NCBI RefSeq assembly: GCF_013113735.1
Contig: NZ_CP053346.1
Span: 2,866,001-2,930,000, forward strand
DNA: 64,000 nt
Origin: Sphingomonas sp. AP4-R1
Lineage (GTDB): Bacteria; Pseudomonadota; Alphaproteobacteria; Sphingomonadales; Sphingomonadaceae
Reading direction: 5' to 3'
Below are positions 15,818 to 25,308 of this stretch, in pieces; the stretch's first letter is position 1, and every line of letters begins with the position of its first letter. The notes below the pieces were generated by a model that was not told where the DNA came from, did not search any database, and worked only from the letters and a program-made list of their open reading frames with translations. The translations under genes were made by a program, and so were the position numbers.

Positions 15818-16963
15818 ATGACGGATAAGGTTCGCACCAAATGGGGATGGCTGCGCCGGATGGGCACGGCCCTGCTGTTCCTTCTCATCCTGCTGGTGCT
15901 GGCGCCCGTGGTGGTGCCGCCGTTTCTGGATCGCATCTATTATAGAGGGCCGGTGAGCGGCCATTATGACGGCGCGCATTTCTTCAATCCCGACGGCGAA
16001 TTCGGCACGGGCGGCACGCAGAAGCGCGTTCCGGCGGCGATGCTGGTCCGCTTCCTTTCGGGCAAGGATCGCAGCGCATGGCCGGTTCATGTCGCGACGA
16101 AGCCGGGGCATCCGGTGGCCCAGGTCGATCCGCGCCGCATGGTCGTCACCTGGATCGGTCACGCCACCGTGCTGGTGCAGGCGGGCGGGATCAATATCCT
16201 GACAGACCCCATCTATGCGCAGCATTCCGGCCCGTTCGGCATCACCGGCCCGTCGCGCGTGCGCGATCCGGGCATCCGCTTCGAGGATCTGCCGAAGATC
16301 GATCTGGTCCTGATCAGCCACGATCACTGGGATCATCTGGATACCGTGACGTTGACGCGGCTGTGGGAGCGGGATCGCCCCCTGATCGTGACGAGCCTCG
16401 GCAACGATACGGTGATCGCGCAGGCGGGCGGCGCCAAAGCGGTGGCGAAGGACTGGGGCGAGCCTGTGCAGGTGCGCCCCGGGCGGACGCTGGCCGATGG
16501 CACGCGCATCGAGCCGATCGAGGTGATCCCCGAGCGCGTCCACCATTGGGGATCGCGCTGGATGGCGGATCGGAATCGCGCGCTGTGGTCCGGTTTCACG
16601 GTGACGCTGCCGGGCGGCAATCTGTTCTTCGCGGGCGACACCGGCTGGGGTGACGGCAGCTGGCCGAAGGACGCCGCGCATGACGGACCCTATCGCCTCG
16701 CTCTGCTGCCGATCGGCGCCTATCAGCCGCGCGAGATGATGTCCGGCAACCATATCGGCCCGGTCGAGGCGGTAGCGGCGTTCAAGGCGCTGGGTGCGGC
16801 GAACGCGCTGGCGGTCCATTGGGGCACGTTCCGACTCTCGAACGAGGGCATGGACGAGCCGCCGGCCCTGCTGCGCAAGACGCTGGCCGCACAACATATA
16901 GCCCCCGATCGCTTCCGCGCGCTGGAGGTGGGGCGGAATTGGGACGTCCCGTCGCTTCCGTAA
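15818..16963 (+). CDS. MBL-fold metallohydrolase, membrane-anchored (NAPE-PLD/UlaG-like)
   Basis: A 381-residue metallo-beta-lactamase-fold protein of the COG2220 group that includes NAPE-hydrolysing phospholipase D. An N-terminal anchor helix spans about 15-35. The fold starts near WIGHATVLVQ, and the metal motif HDHWDH is at 168-173. Further ligand regions are PERVHHWGSRW, FFAGDTGWG and the C-terminal AVHWGTFRLSNEG. Such proteins bind two zinc ions and act as phosphodiesterases or lactonases; the substrate here is unknown. The anchor suggests periplasmic exposure or cytosolic membrane attachment. Confidence 0.9.
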   Translation: MTDKVRTKWGWLRRMGTALLFLLILLVLAPVVVPPFLDRIYYRGPVSGHYDGAHFFNPDGEFGTGGTQKRVPAAMLVRFLSGKDRSAWPVHVATKPGHPVAQVDPRRMVVTWIGHATVLVQAGGINILTDPIYAQHSGPFGITGPSRVRDPGIRFEDLPKIDLVLISHDHWDHLDTVTLTRLWERDRPLIVTSLGNDTVIAQAGGAKAVAKDWGEPVQVRPGRTLADGTRIEPIEVIPERVHHWGSRWMADRNRALWSGFTVTLPGGNLFFAGDTGWGDGSWPKDAAHDGPYRLALLPIGAYQPREMMSGNHIGPVEAVAAFKALGAANALAVHWGTFRLSNEGMDEPPALLRKTLAAQHIAPDRFRALEVGRNWDVPSLP

Positions 16964-16968
16964 CGTCC

Positions 16969-17052
16969 CGTCATGCCGGACTTGCTCCGGCATCCGCCCC
17001 TCGGCTCGCCGCGTCCACCGCCCGATGGCCCCGGAACCAGTCCGGCGTGACG
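16969..17052. repeat. Intergenic palindrome, family D (CGTCATGCCGGA type)
   Basis: Arms CGTCATGCCGGACTTGCTCC and CCAGTCCGGCGTGACG form an imperfect inverted repeat of about 84 bases immediately after the MBL-fold gene. The ordering of arms resembles family C (a common GTCAT start, a CTTG-containing inner part) but the sequence is different. Confidence 0.65.
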
Positions 17053-17149
17053 ATAGTAGACGTGGCGAGCGATGCGGTCGTCCGACTTCCGATTCGATCC
17101 GCACCATTTCGCTTGAACCCTTGAGTCGATTGTGATTCTGTCGCCTGCA

Positions 17150-17458
17150 ATGTCCCGCCGTTCCGCCCTGTCCCTGATGAAATCGGCCGCTCTGCCGGCG
17201 GTGGCTCTGTTCGTCATCGTGCATTTTGCAGGATTCGCCGTGTTCGGAGAGAACGGATTGCTGCAACTCGCCGGCTATCGCGAGCAGAAGGCGGACCATC
17301 TCGCGACGCTGGCGTCGCTGAAGGCGGAGAAGGCGCGGCTGGAGCATCACGCCGCTTTGCTGGATCCGCATCATGTCGATCCCGATTATGCGGACGAGCT
17401 GGTGCGCCGGCAGACCGGGCAGGTGCGCCCCGACGAAGTGATCATCACGCGCAACTGA
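17150..17458 (+). CDS. FtsB/DivIC-type septum formation initiator
   Basis: A small cell-division protein of the FtsB/DivIC group, which joins FtsL and FtsQ in the divisome. The product is 102 residues with one membrane helix near 12-32 (AALPAVALFVIVHFAGFAVF) and a coiled coil at about 45-75 (EQKADHLATLASLKAEKARL). The C-terminal DPDYADELVRRQTGQVRPDE is characteristic of alphaproteobacterial FtsB-like proteins, which are commonly found next to pdhA or eno. The start chosen is the ATG at 17150; an in-frame GTG lies at 17132. The position 214 bases upstream of pdhA fits that context. Confidence 0.85.
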   Translation: MSRRSALSLMKSAALPAVALFVIVHFAGFAVFGENGLLQLAGYREQKADHLATLASLKAEKARLEHHAALLDPHHVDPDYADELVRRQTGQVRPDEVIITRN

Positions 17459-17672
17459 GTGAGAATTTTGCCGATGCGGTTGCGTTTATGGCAATCGCGT
17501 CTTGCAAAAGACGGCTTTGCTGCATTCTGCTGCAGGGAATCCGGCATCTGCCGGAAACGGCAGGGAAACACGCGCGCTTCGTGCTGAAAGGCAATGCAAC
17601 AGGTCATTGCCGTTCGCCGTTGCTCGCGCCTATACGAGCCCACCAATCGTCCCCCGAGAGGAGCCGTAATCC
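17459..17672. promoter_or_regulatory. ftsB-pdhA intergenic region with two small hairpins
   Basis: This 214-base region must carry the pdhA promoter. Two short dyads are visible: CGTCTT-GCAA-AAGACG at 17498-17513 and CCGGCA-TC-TGCCGG at 17541-17554. Neither is followed by a T-run. They may form a leader structure or an operator. Confidence 0.4.
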
Positions 17673-18767
17673 TTGGCGAAGGCAGCATCACCACGTAGCC
17701 CGCGCGCGAACAACGCCGCGCCCGCAGCATCCGCGACCAAGGTTGCGACGCCGGCCGGCATCGGCAATCGCGAACGTCCCGAAGAACCCAAGCCGTATGA
17801 AGCCTCCAAGGAGGAAATGCTTGAATTCTATCGGCAAATGCTTCTCATCCGCCGCTTCGAGGAGAAGGCGGGCCAGCTGTATGGCCTCGGCCTGATCGGC
17901 GGCTTCTGCCACCTCTATATCGGCCAGGAAGCGGTCGCCGTCGGCCTCCAGTCGGCGCTCACCGTCGGCCGGGACTCGGTGGTAACCGGTTACCGTGACC
18001 ACGGGCACATGCTGGCCTACGGCATCGATCCGAACGTCATCATGGCCGAGCTGACCGGCCGCGCCGCCGGCATTTCGCGCGGCAAGGGCGGCTCGATGCA
18101 CATGTTCTCCGTCGAGCATGGCTTCTACGGCGGCCACGGCATCGTCGGCGCGCAGGTGTCGATCGGCGCCGGCCTCGGCTTCAAGCACAAATATGCCGAA
18201 GATGGCGGCCTCGCGCTCGTCTACTTCGGTGACGGTGCGGCCAACCAGGGCCAGGTCTACGAGAGCTTCAACATGGCGGAGCTGTGGAAGCTTCCCGTGA
18301 TCTTCGTGATCGAGAACAACCAGTATGCGATGGGCACCTCGGTGAACCGCGCATCGGCCGAGGACCAGCTGTATCGCCGCGGCGAGAGCTTCCGCATCCC
18401 CGGCATCCAGGTGGACGGCATGGACGTGCTCGCGGTGCGCGGCGCGGCCGAAGAGGCCAAGGCGTGGGTGCAGGCCGGCAAGGGCCCGATCCTGCTGGAG
18501 CTGAAGACCTATCGCTATCGCGGCCACTCGATGTCCGATCCGGCCAAGTATCGCTCGCGTGAGGAAGTGCAGTCGGTTCGCGACAAGAGCGATCCGATCG
18601 ATCATCTCGCCCGGCTGCTGGAAGGCGCCGGCGTCTCCGCCGACGATCTGAAGACGCTCGACAAGGACATCCGCAAGATCGTGGCCGACAGCGCCGCCTT
18701 CGCGGAGGAGAGCCCTCAGCCGGATCCGTCCGAACTGTACACCGACGTTCTCGTCGACACCTATTGA
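17673..18767 (+). CDS. pdhA: Pyruvate dehydrogenase E1 component, alpha subunit
   Basis: Half of the heterotetrameric thiamine-diphosphate-dependent E1 that decarboxylates pyruvate and acetylates the E2 lipoyl group. The protein is 364 residues. The TPP motif begins GDGAANQGQVYESFN near residue 187 and ends with ENN near 216. Other E1-alpha landmarks are RRFEEKAGQLYGLGLIGGF, IGQEAVAVG and the phosphorylation-loop-like YRYRGHSMSDPAKYR. The TTG start has a GAGAGGAG site upstream. A 30-residue Ala-rich N-terminal extension is normal in sphingomonads. It is followed after 12 bases by pdhB. Confidence 0.96.
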   Translation: MAKAASPRSPRANNAAPAASATKVATPAGIGNRERPEEPKPYEASKEEMLEFYRQMLLIRRFEEKAGQLYGLGLIGGFCHLYIGQEAVAVGLQSALTVGRDSVVTGYRDHGHMLAYGIDPNVIMAELTGRAAGISRGKGGSMHMFSVEHGFYGGHGIVGAQVSIGAGLGFKHKYAEDGGLALVYFGDGAANQGQVYESFNMAELWKLPVIFVIENNQYAMGTSVNRASAEDQLYRRGESFRIPGIQVDGMDVLAVRGAAEEAKAWVQAGKGPILLELKTYRYRGHSMSDPAKYRSREEVQSVRDKSDPIDHLARLLEGAGVSADDLKTLDKDIRKIVADSAAFAEESPQPDPSELYTDVLVDTY

Positions 18768-18779
18768 GATAGGGTCCAG

Positions 18780-20195
<1,416 letters not shown>

Positions 20196-20233
20196 GCCGC
20201 ATTCGTTTGCGGTCTTGATCGGACGAAGTTGGG

Positions 20234-20282
20234 AGCCCAGAGCTTCGGGTGCATCACCCGTCGCTCTGGGCTTCCGCTTTTT
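20234..20282 (+). terminator. Intrinsic terminator of pdhAB
   Basis: A 9-bp stem (AGCCCAGAG 20234-20242 / CTCTGGGCT 20264-20272) with an inner stem CGGGT/ACCCG is followed by TCCGCTTTTT. It closes the pdhAB transcript, and the next gene begins only 24 bases later. Its first arm matches part of the palindrome at 25202-25282. Confidence 0.8.
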
Positions 20283-20306
20283 GGGGCCACGGCAAGGAAG
20301 ATCCTG

Positions 20307-20987
20307 ATGGCCGATATTCCTGCGGCCGGCGCCACGTTTCCCGATCTCGCCGATCCCGAACGCGCGCTGGCGATCACCTATGCGCCGGCTGCGGCGCGTC
20401 CGGGCCTTGCCGCCCTGTTCGCGCTGGACGAGCGTCTCGGCACCATTGTCGGCACCACCACCGAGCCCATGATCGGCCTGATGCGCCTCGCCTGGTGGCG
20501 GGAGGCGCTGGAGCGGCTGGATCATGGCCCCGTGCCGGCCGAGCCGCTGATGGCGGCGCTGGCCGAGCATGTTTTGTCCCACGGTGTCACCGGCGCGGAC
20601 CTGTCTCAGATCGAGGATGGCTGGACGGCCTTGCTGGATGACGAGGATGTCGTGACGCGGCATGGGCGTGAGCGGGGCGCGAACCTGTTCCGGATCGCCG
20701 GGCGCGTGCTGGGCGATGCCGATGCGCGCTTCCCGGCGGCGGGCGAGGGCTGGGCCCTGGCCGATCTCGCGCATCGCCATTCCGATCCCGCGATCCGGCA
20801 GGCGGCGCGCGAGCGTGCCGGGGCTGTACTGGGCGGGATGTCCGGTGGCGCTTGGGCAAAGGCCGGGCGGGTGCTGGGCGCGCTGGCCGTGCTGGCCCGG
20901 CGCGACGTGGCCGAGGATGCGCCGCGCCGACAAGGTTCGCCCGGCCGTCTCGCCCGGATGCTGGCGCTACGCCTGACCGGACGATAA
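20307..20987 (+). CDS. Squalene/phytoene synthase-family protein
   Basis: A 226-residue trans-isoprenyl-synthase-fold protein. The family pattern is visible in the N-terminal DPERALAITYAPAAARPGLA, LFALDERLGTIV and MRLAWWREALERLD. The Asp-rich substrate motifs of true phytoene synthases (DxxxD) are not obvious and the protein is short. It therefore resembles the divergent family members related to NDUFAF6, a mitochondrial complex I assembly factor, more than a carotenoid enzyme. The ATG follows AAGGAAG. Position directly after pdhAB recurs in sphingomonads as far as I recall. The function is uncertain. Confidence 0.78.
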   Translation: MADIPAAGATFPDLADPERALAITYAPAAARPGLAALFALDERLGTIVGTTTEPMIGLMRLAWWREALERLDHGPVPAEPLMAALAEHVLSHGVTGADLSQIEDGWTALLDDEDVVTRHGRERGANLFRIAGRVLGDADARFPAAGEGWALADLAHRHSDPAIRQAARERAGAVLGGMSGGAWAKAGRVLGALAVLARRDVAEDAPRRQGSPGRLARMLALRLTGR

Positions 20988-21036
20988 TCTCCCGTCTCAG
21001 GGGGGAATCTTTGCGAAATCGGCCACAGCCCTCATT

Positions 21037-21127
21037 CCGTTCGTGCTGAGCCTGTCGAAGCACCGTCCTTCTTCTCGGAACCGCCAGAGAAAGAAGAACG
21101 GCACTTCGACAGGCTCAGTGCAAGCGG
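21037..21127. repeat. Intergenic palindrome, family A, copy 3
   Basis: Arms CCGTTCGTGCTGAGCCTGTC and CTTCGACAGGCTCAGTGCAA enclose a second inverted pair (CCGTCCTTCTTCTC / GAGAAAGAAGAACGG). It lies between the squalene/phytoene synthase-like gene and the EF-hand gene. Confidence 0.8.
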
Positions 21128-21179
21128 AAGCAGGAAGTGAATTTCGCAACGATTCCTCCGGGGCAGGGGGAGACATTCC

Positions 21180-21650
21180 ATGTGGCGCTATCTGGTGGGG
21201 GCGGTGGCGGCGTTGCTGCTGGCGGGTGGCGGCGTCTTGCTGTGGCGCGGGGGATCCGCGACGCAATCGAGCCTGTCGGCGGCCGCGCCTGCGGCCGGTG
21301 CCGTGGCCGCAGGCGGCGAGGCTCTCCCCGAACCGCCCGCCGCCAGCGAGAAGACGCGCGAGGAGCGCCGCTTCGCCCGCTACGACAAGGACAAGGACGG
21401 CAGCGTCGGCCGCGAGGAATATCTGGCCTCGCGCCGCAAGGCCTTCGCCAGGCTGGACGTGAATGGCGACGGGCGCCTGACCTTCGACGAATGGGCGATC
21501 AAGACGACCGACAAGTTCGCCGGTGCCGACAGCGACAAGGACGGTAAGCTGACCCCGGTGGAGTTCGCCACGACGAAGGTAGTGCGGAAGGTGAAGCCGG
21601 CGGTGAAATGCCCGCCGGCTCAAGTCGCGGGAGAGGATGTGGAGAGCTGA
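21180..21650 (+). CDS. EF-hand calcium-binding protein, exported or membrane-anchored
   Basis: A 156-residue protein with an N-terminal membrane segment (about 4-23) and three evenly spaced EF-hand loops: DKDKDGSVGREE at 69-80, DVNGDGRLTFDE at 93-104 and DSDKDGKLTPVE at 117-128. Each loop has acidic or polar residues at positions 1, 3, 5 and 12 as needed for calcium binding. The spacing of 24 residues is tighter than in calmodulin. It is probably a periplasmic calcium-binding protein, but its partner is unknown. The start is supported by GGGGGAGAC upstream. Confidence 0.88.
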   Translation: MWRYLVGAVAALLLAGGGVLLWRGGSATQSSLSAAAPAAGAVAAGGEALPEPPAASEKTREERRFARYDKDKDGSVGREEYLASRRKAFARLDVNGDGRLTFDEWAIKTTDKFAGADSDKDGKLTPVEFATTKVVRKVKPAVKCPPAQVAGEDVES

Positions 21651-21707
21651 GCCGGGATCTCCCCTCTCGCAGGCGGGAGGGGCTTACTGGCCCCCTGGAG
21701 CCAATCG

Positions 21708-24239
21708 CTACCGGCTGAAAGTCCCCGCCTCCGCCAGATCGGCCGGCGCCGATGAGGTGCCGATCAGCACCGTGTAGCGTCCCTTCGGCGTCACCCATGT
21801 CTTGTCGGCCTTGCTCCACACGCCGAGCGGATGGTTGCTGGCGGCCGGATCGATCGGGATCGTCACGCTGCGCGTTTCGCCCGGCGCCAGATCGACGCGC
21901 GCGAAGCCGATGAGGCGCTTGGGCGGTTGCTTCGCGCCAAGCTGGTCGGCGCTTGCCGGGAGCGTGAGATAGGTCTGGACCACCTCGCTACCGGCGGTCG
22001 CGCCGACATTCTTGACCGTGACGGTCGCGCTGTAGCCACCGCCCAGCGTCGCCAGTTTGGGCGCCGAGGTCGTGAAGCGCGTGTAGGACAGGCCGTGGCC
22101 GAACGGGAAGGCGACGCAGGGATTGTGCCCCTTCACCGGCGCGCACCGGCCGCCGGCATTGCCGTCATACCAGCGATAGCCGATGGCGAGTTTCTCGCTG
22201 TAGGTGACGGACTGGGTCTTGCCGTCGCTGGCGGGCACGCCGGGGAATTGCTCCGCCGTGATCGTGTCGAGGAAGCCGCGCCCTGCGACCGGGAAGGTCA
22301 CCGGCAGCTTGCCGCCGGGATTGGCGCGGCCGAGCAGCAGATCGGCGACGATCGCGCCGTCCTCCTGTCCCGGAAACCACACCTCCAGGATCGAGGGACC
22401 CTGTGTGCCGATCAGGCGGGGATCCATCGCCGCGCTGGCATTGTCCTTCAGGACCAGAGCCGTCTTCTGCGCCATCGTCCTGCCGCTGGTGGAGCGGGTG
22501 GACAGGATCGCGGCCAGCATCGCGACGGTCTGGCTGTCATGCGCGGTATTGCCCGCCGGATCGGTGGTCGCGATCATGCTGGGCTTGCCCGCATACCAGT
22601 CGAGTGAGTTGCCGGCGGCCGCGCTGGCGGCGAGGCGATGGCCTGTCGCATCGGTGAAGGTCGCGCGATCGGCGCCTTCCTCGGAATTGGTGCCGGCCAT
22701 CACCACCACCGCGTCGGCGGCGGCGATGTCCTTGAGCGCGGCGGCGAAGGTGACGGCCTGCCCGTCGATCGTCGCCGCGCCATTGGCATCGTCGACCAGC
22801 ACCATCTTCATCTGACCCGTGCGACCATCGGCGCGGAGCGCGTCGCGCAGGCCGTCCAGCGGGGCGACCGTCTCGTGCGGCACGACATCCGAACTGCCGC
22901 CGCCCGCGCCCATATGCTTGCCGAGGATCGATCCGCCGGCGATCGCCTGCTGCGCGTAGACCTGCGAAGCCTTGCCGACGAGCAGGATCGTCCGCGCCGT
23001 GTGTGCCAGCGGCAGCGCGCCGTTATTCTGGAGCAGCACCGCCGCCCGCTCGCCGATCATGCGCGCTTTGGCGCCACCGGCGGCGAAGTCGATCGGAGTC
23101 TGCTTCAGCGGGCGATCGAAGATGCCGGCCTTGAACATCTGCGTGTAGCGGCGCTCCAGCGCGCTATCGATCCGGGCGAGATCGACCTCCTTGGCCGCCA
23201 GCGCCGCGCGCATCTTGGCGGGCGCCCAGTGGAGCGGCGTCGGCATCTCGTGATCCATGCCGGCGTTGATCGTGGGCGCTGTGCTCTTCATCGCGAAGAA
23301 ATCGGACTGGACGTAGCCGGTGAAGCCCCAGTCGCCGCGCAGCACGTCGGTCAGCATCGGCGTATTCTCACACGCGTGGAGCCCGTTCACATAATTGTAC
23401 GAGCACATGATGCTCGCCACCTTGCCGTCCTTCACGCTCATCTCGAACGGGATCAGATAGAGTTCGCGCAGCGCCTGCTCGTCGACCGTCTCCCGGATCG
23501 TCATCCGGTTGGTCTCCTGTTCGTTGGCGACGAAATGCTTGGCCATCGCGATCAGGCCGCTGGCCTGCACCGCCTTCGTCTCGGCCACCGCCATCGTGCC
23601 GGAGAGATAGGGATCCTCGCCGAAATATTCGAAGTTGCGGCCCAGCACGGGCAGGCGGGCGAGATTCATGCCCGGCGCCTCGAACACGTGCAGCGCCAGA
23701 TGGTGCATCTCGGCGGCGATCACCTCGCCGAAGAGGGTGGCGGCCTGCGGATCGAACGAGGCGGCGACCGCCATGCCGGAGGGCAGGGCCGTGGCCTCCG
23801 CCGAGGAGGGATCGGTATAGGCCGCCTTCAATTTCTCCATGCCCTCGGGCGCGGCCTCGTACGCCGCGCGCGACACGCAATCATTCTGGCCGACGCCGAC
23901 CGGGCCGTTGGTGATGCGGAAGGTGGGGATGGCGAGATCGGCGATGCCGCTGACATGGCGCCCGCCGAAGCAGTTCGGCAGTTCGCGCACGACGGAGGGC
24001 ATGTCGCCCGTCAGCTGCTGGAGCTTCTGGTCCAGCGACATCGCGGCGATCAGCTGGAGCGCGCGCTGGTGGGCGATCGCTTCCTTCGCGGTGTCCGACG
24101 CGGCCGCCTGCTGTCGTGCGACGATGGCGGGATCCATCCAGGGGAGGGCTGCGGCGCCGAGGGGGGAATTGGACAGGCCAGCGATCGCCGTGGCCGTCAG
24201 GATCGATCTCGCAAGGAATCGCCGCGCACGCATGCCCAT
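21708..24239 (-). CDS. Secreted glycoside hydrolase family 3 (beta-glucosidase-like)
   Basis: An 843-residue GH3 enzyme that releases terminal beta-linked sugars, exported to the periplasm (signal peptide about 1-31). The N-terminal barrel domain contains NGPVGVG, the KHFVANEQETNR segment (234-245) and the nucleophile region GFTGYVQSDFFA with Asp313. The C-terminal domain follows, with SNLVKTAL-like AERAAVLLQNNGALPL and PGQEDGAIVADLLLGRANPGGKLP. A fibronectin-like domain occupies the end (YSATVTVKNVGATAGSEVVQ). It stands alone with no sugar transporter nearby. The ATG at 24233 is an alternative start. Confidence 0.92.
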   Translation of the reverse strand: MGMRARRFLARSILTATAIAGLSNSPLGAAALPWMDPAIVARQQAAASDTAKEAIAHQRALQLIAAMSLDQKLQQLTGDMPSVVRELPNCFGGRHVSGIADLAIPTFRITNGPVGVGQNDCVSRAAYEAAPEGMEKLKAAYTDPSSAEATALPSGMAVAASFDPQAATLFGEVIAAEMHHLALHVFEAPGMNLARLPVLGRNFEYFGEDPYLSGTMAVAETKAVQASGLIAMAKHFVANEQETNRMTIRETVDEQALRELYLIPFEMSVKDGKVASIMCSYNYVNGLHACENTPMLTDVLRGDWGFTGYVQSDFFAMKSTAPTINAGMDHEMPTPLHWAPAKMRAALAAKEVDLARIDSALERRYTQMFKAGIFDRPLKQTPIDFAAGGAKARMIGERAAVLLQNNGALPLAHTARTILLVGKASQVYAQQAIAGGSILGKHMGAGGGSSDVVPHETVAPLDGLRDALRADGRTGQMKMVLVDDANGAATIDGQAVTFAAALKDIAAADAVVVMAGTNSEEGADRATFTDATGHRLAASAAAGNSLDWYAGKPSMIATTDPAGNTAHDSQTVAMLAAILSTRSTSGRTMAQKTALVLKDNASAAMDPRLIGTQGPSILEVWFPGQEDGAIVADLLLGRANPGGKLPVTFPVAGRGFLDTITAEQFPGVPASDGKTQSVTYSEKLAIGYRWYDGNAGGRCAPVKGHNPCVAFPFGHGLSYTRFTTSAPKLATLGGGYSATVTVKNVGATAGSEVVQTYLTLPASADQLGAKQPPKRLIGFARVDLAPGETRSVTIPIDPAASNHPLGVWSKADKTWVTPKGRYTVLIGTSSAPADLAEAGTFSR

Positions 24240-24360
24240 ATTGCCCTCTCCATCCTCTGTATTTGGAGAGATGATAGGCAGAGGCTGCTAAAGCCGTCAA
24301 CCAATCCTGAAATATTGGCCGGACCACTTCTTGCCCGATGATTGCGGATCGGTAAGCGCG

Positions 24361-25197
24361 CTAGCGGGCGCCCGACAGGTCCCGTGCCAGCGCGACATAA
24401 TCGGCGACGGCCAACGTCTCGGCGCGCCGTGTCGCCTCGATGCCCAGCCGCTCCAGCGCCTCCAGCGCGCCCGGCACGGCCTTGAGGCTCTGGCGCAGCA
24501 TCTTGCGGCGCTGGCCGAAGGCGGCGGCGGTGAGCCGCTCCAGCACGGGCAGCTTCACGCCCTCGGGCGCCTCGGTCGGCACGATATGGACGATCGCCGA
24601 CGTCACCTTGGGCGGCGGCACGAACGCGGCGCGATTGACGGTGAAGGCGATGCGCGGCGCCGCGCGCCACTGGGCCAGCACCGCGAGGCGGCCATAATGA
24701 TCGGTGTCGGGCTTCGCCACGATCCGCTCCGCCACTTCCTTCTGGAACATGAGCGTGAGCGAGGCCCACCACGGCGCCCAGCTGTCGTCGCTCAGCCAGC
24801 GGACGAGCAGGGGCGTGCCGACATTGTAGGGCAGGTTCGCCACGATATGCGCGCCGCGCCCGACCAGAGCCGCTTCGTCCTGCTCCAGCGCGTCGCCCTC
24901 GATCACGGTGAGGCGGCCTTCGAAGGCGTTGGTCAGCTCGATCAGGGGGACGAGGCAGCGCCGGTCGCGCTCCACCGCCACCACATGCGCGCCCGCACCC
25001 AGCAGCGCGCGCGTGAGCCCGCCGGGGCCGGGGCCGACCTCGTAGACGGAGGCATCGCGCAGATCGCCCGGCACGCGCGCGATCCGATCGAGCAACTGGC
25101 CGTCGAACAGGAAATTCTGCCCGAGCGCCTTCTCCGCGCTCAGCCCATATTTGGCGATCACCTCGCGCAGGGGTGGGAGAGTGGGCAGCATCGTCAA
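24361..25197 (-). CDS. rsmA: 16S rRNA dimethyladenosine transferase
   Basis: RsmA (KsgA) dimethylates A1518 and A1519 of 16S rRNA during 30S maturation, using S-adenosylmethionine. The protein is 278 residues. Visible motifs are the N-terminal [17 protein letters not shown], the SAM-binding [15 protein letters not shown] and the catalytic [11 protein letters not shown]. It is the last gene of the lptD-surA-pdxA-rsmA unit, the same relative order as imp-surA-pdxA-ksgA in E. coli. It is separated from pdxA by a large palindrome. Confidence 0.97.
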   Translation of the reverse strand: MTMLPTLPPLREVIAKYGLSAEKALGQNFLFDGQLLDRIARVPGDLRDASVYEVGPGPGGLTRALLGAGAHVVAVERDRRCLVPLIELTNAFEGRLTVIEGDALEQDEAALVGRGAHIVANLPYNVGTPLLVRWLSDDSWAPWWASLTLMFQKEVAERIVAKPDTDHYGRLAVLAQWRAAPRIAFTVNRAAFVPPPKVTSAIVHIVPTEAPEGVKLPVLERLTAAAFGQRRKMLRQSLKAVPGALEALERLGIEATRRAETLAVADYVALARDLSGAR

Positions 25198-25201
25198 ATC
25201 T

Positions 25202-25282
25202 CCGTGCTCCTGCGAACGCAGGAGCCCAGAGCTTCAGGCGGACCGTTTGCGGCCCTGGGCTCCTGCGTTCGCAGGAGCACGG
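25202..25282. repeat. Perfect 28-bp inverted repeat within the lptD operon
   Basis: Arms at 25202-25229 and 25255-25282 are perfectly complementary over 28 bases, with a 25-base spacer. Each arm also contains its own palindrome (CTCCTGCGAACGCAGGAG and CTCCTGCGTTCGCAGGAG), so the DNA could form a cruciform or alternate hairpins. The element occupies nearly the whole pdxA-rsmA gap. A diverged half-copy with TTTGCGGCCCTGGG and GCGTTCGCAGGACCAC lies at about 36376-36416. Confidence 0.9.
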
Positions 25283-25308
25283 TGAAGAGGCGTGTCATCC
25301 GGCCGCCC

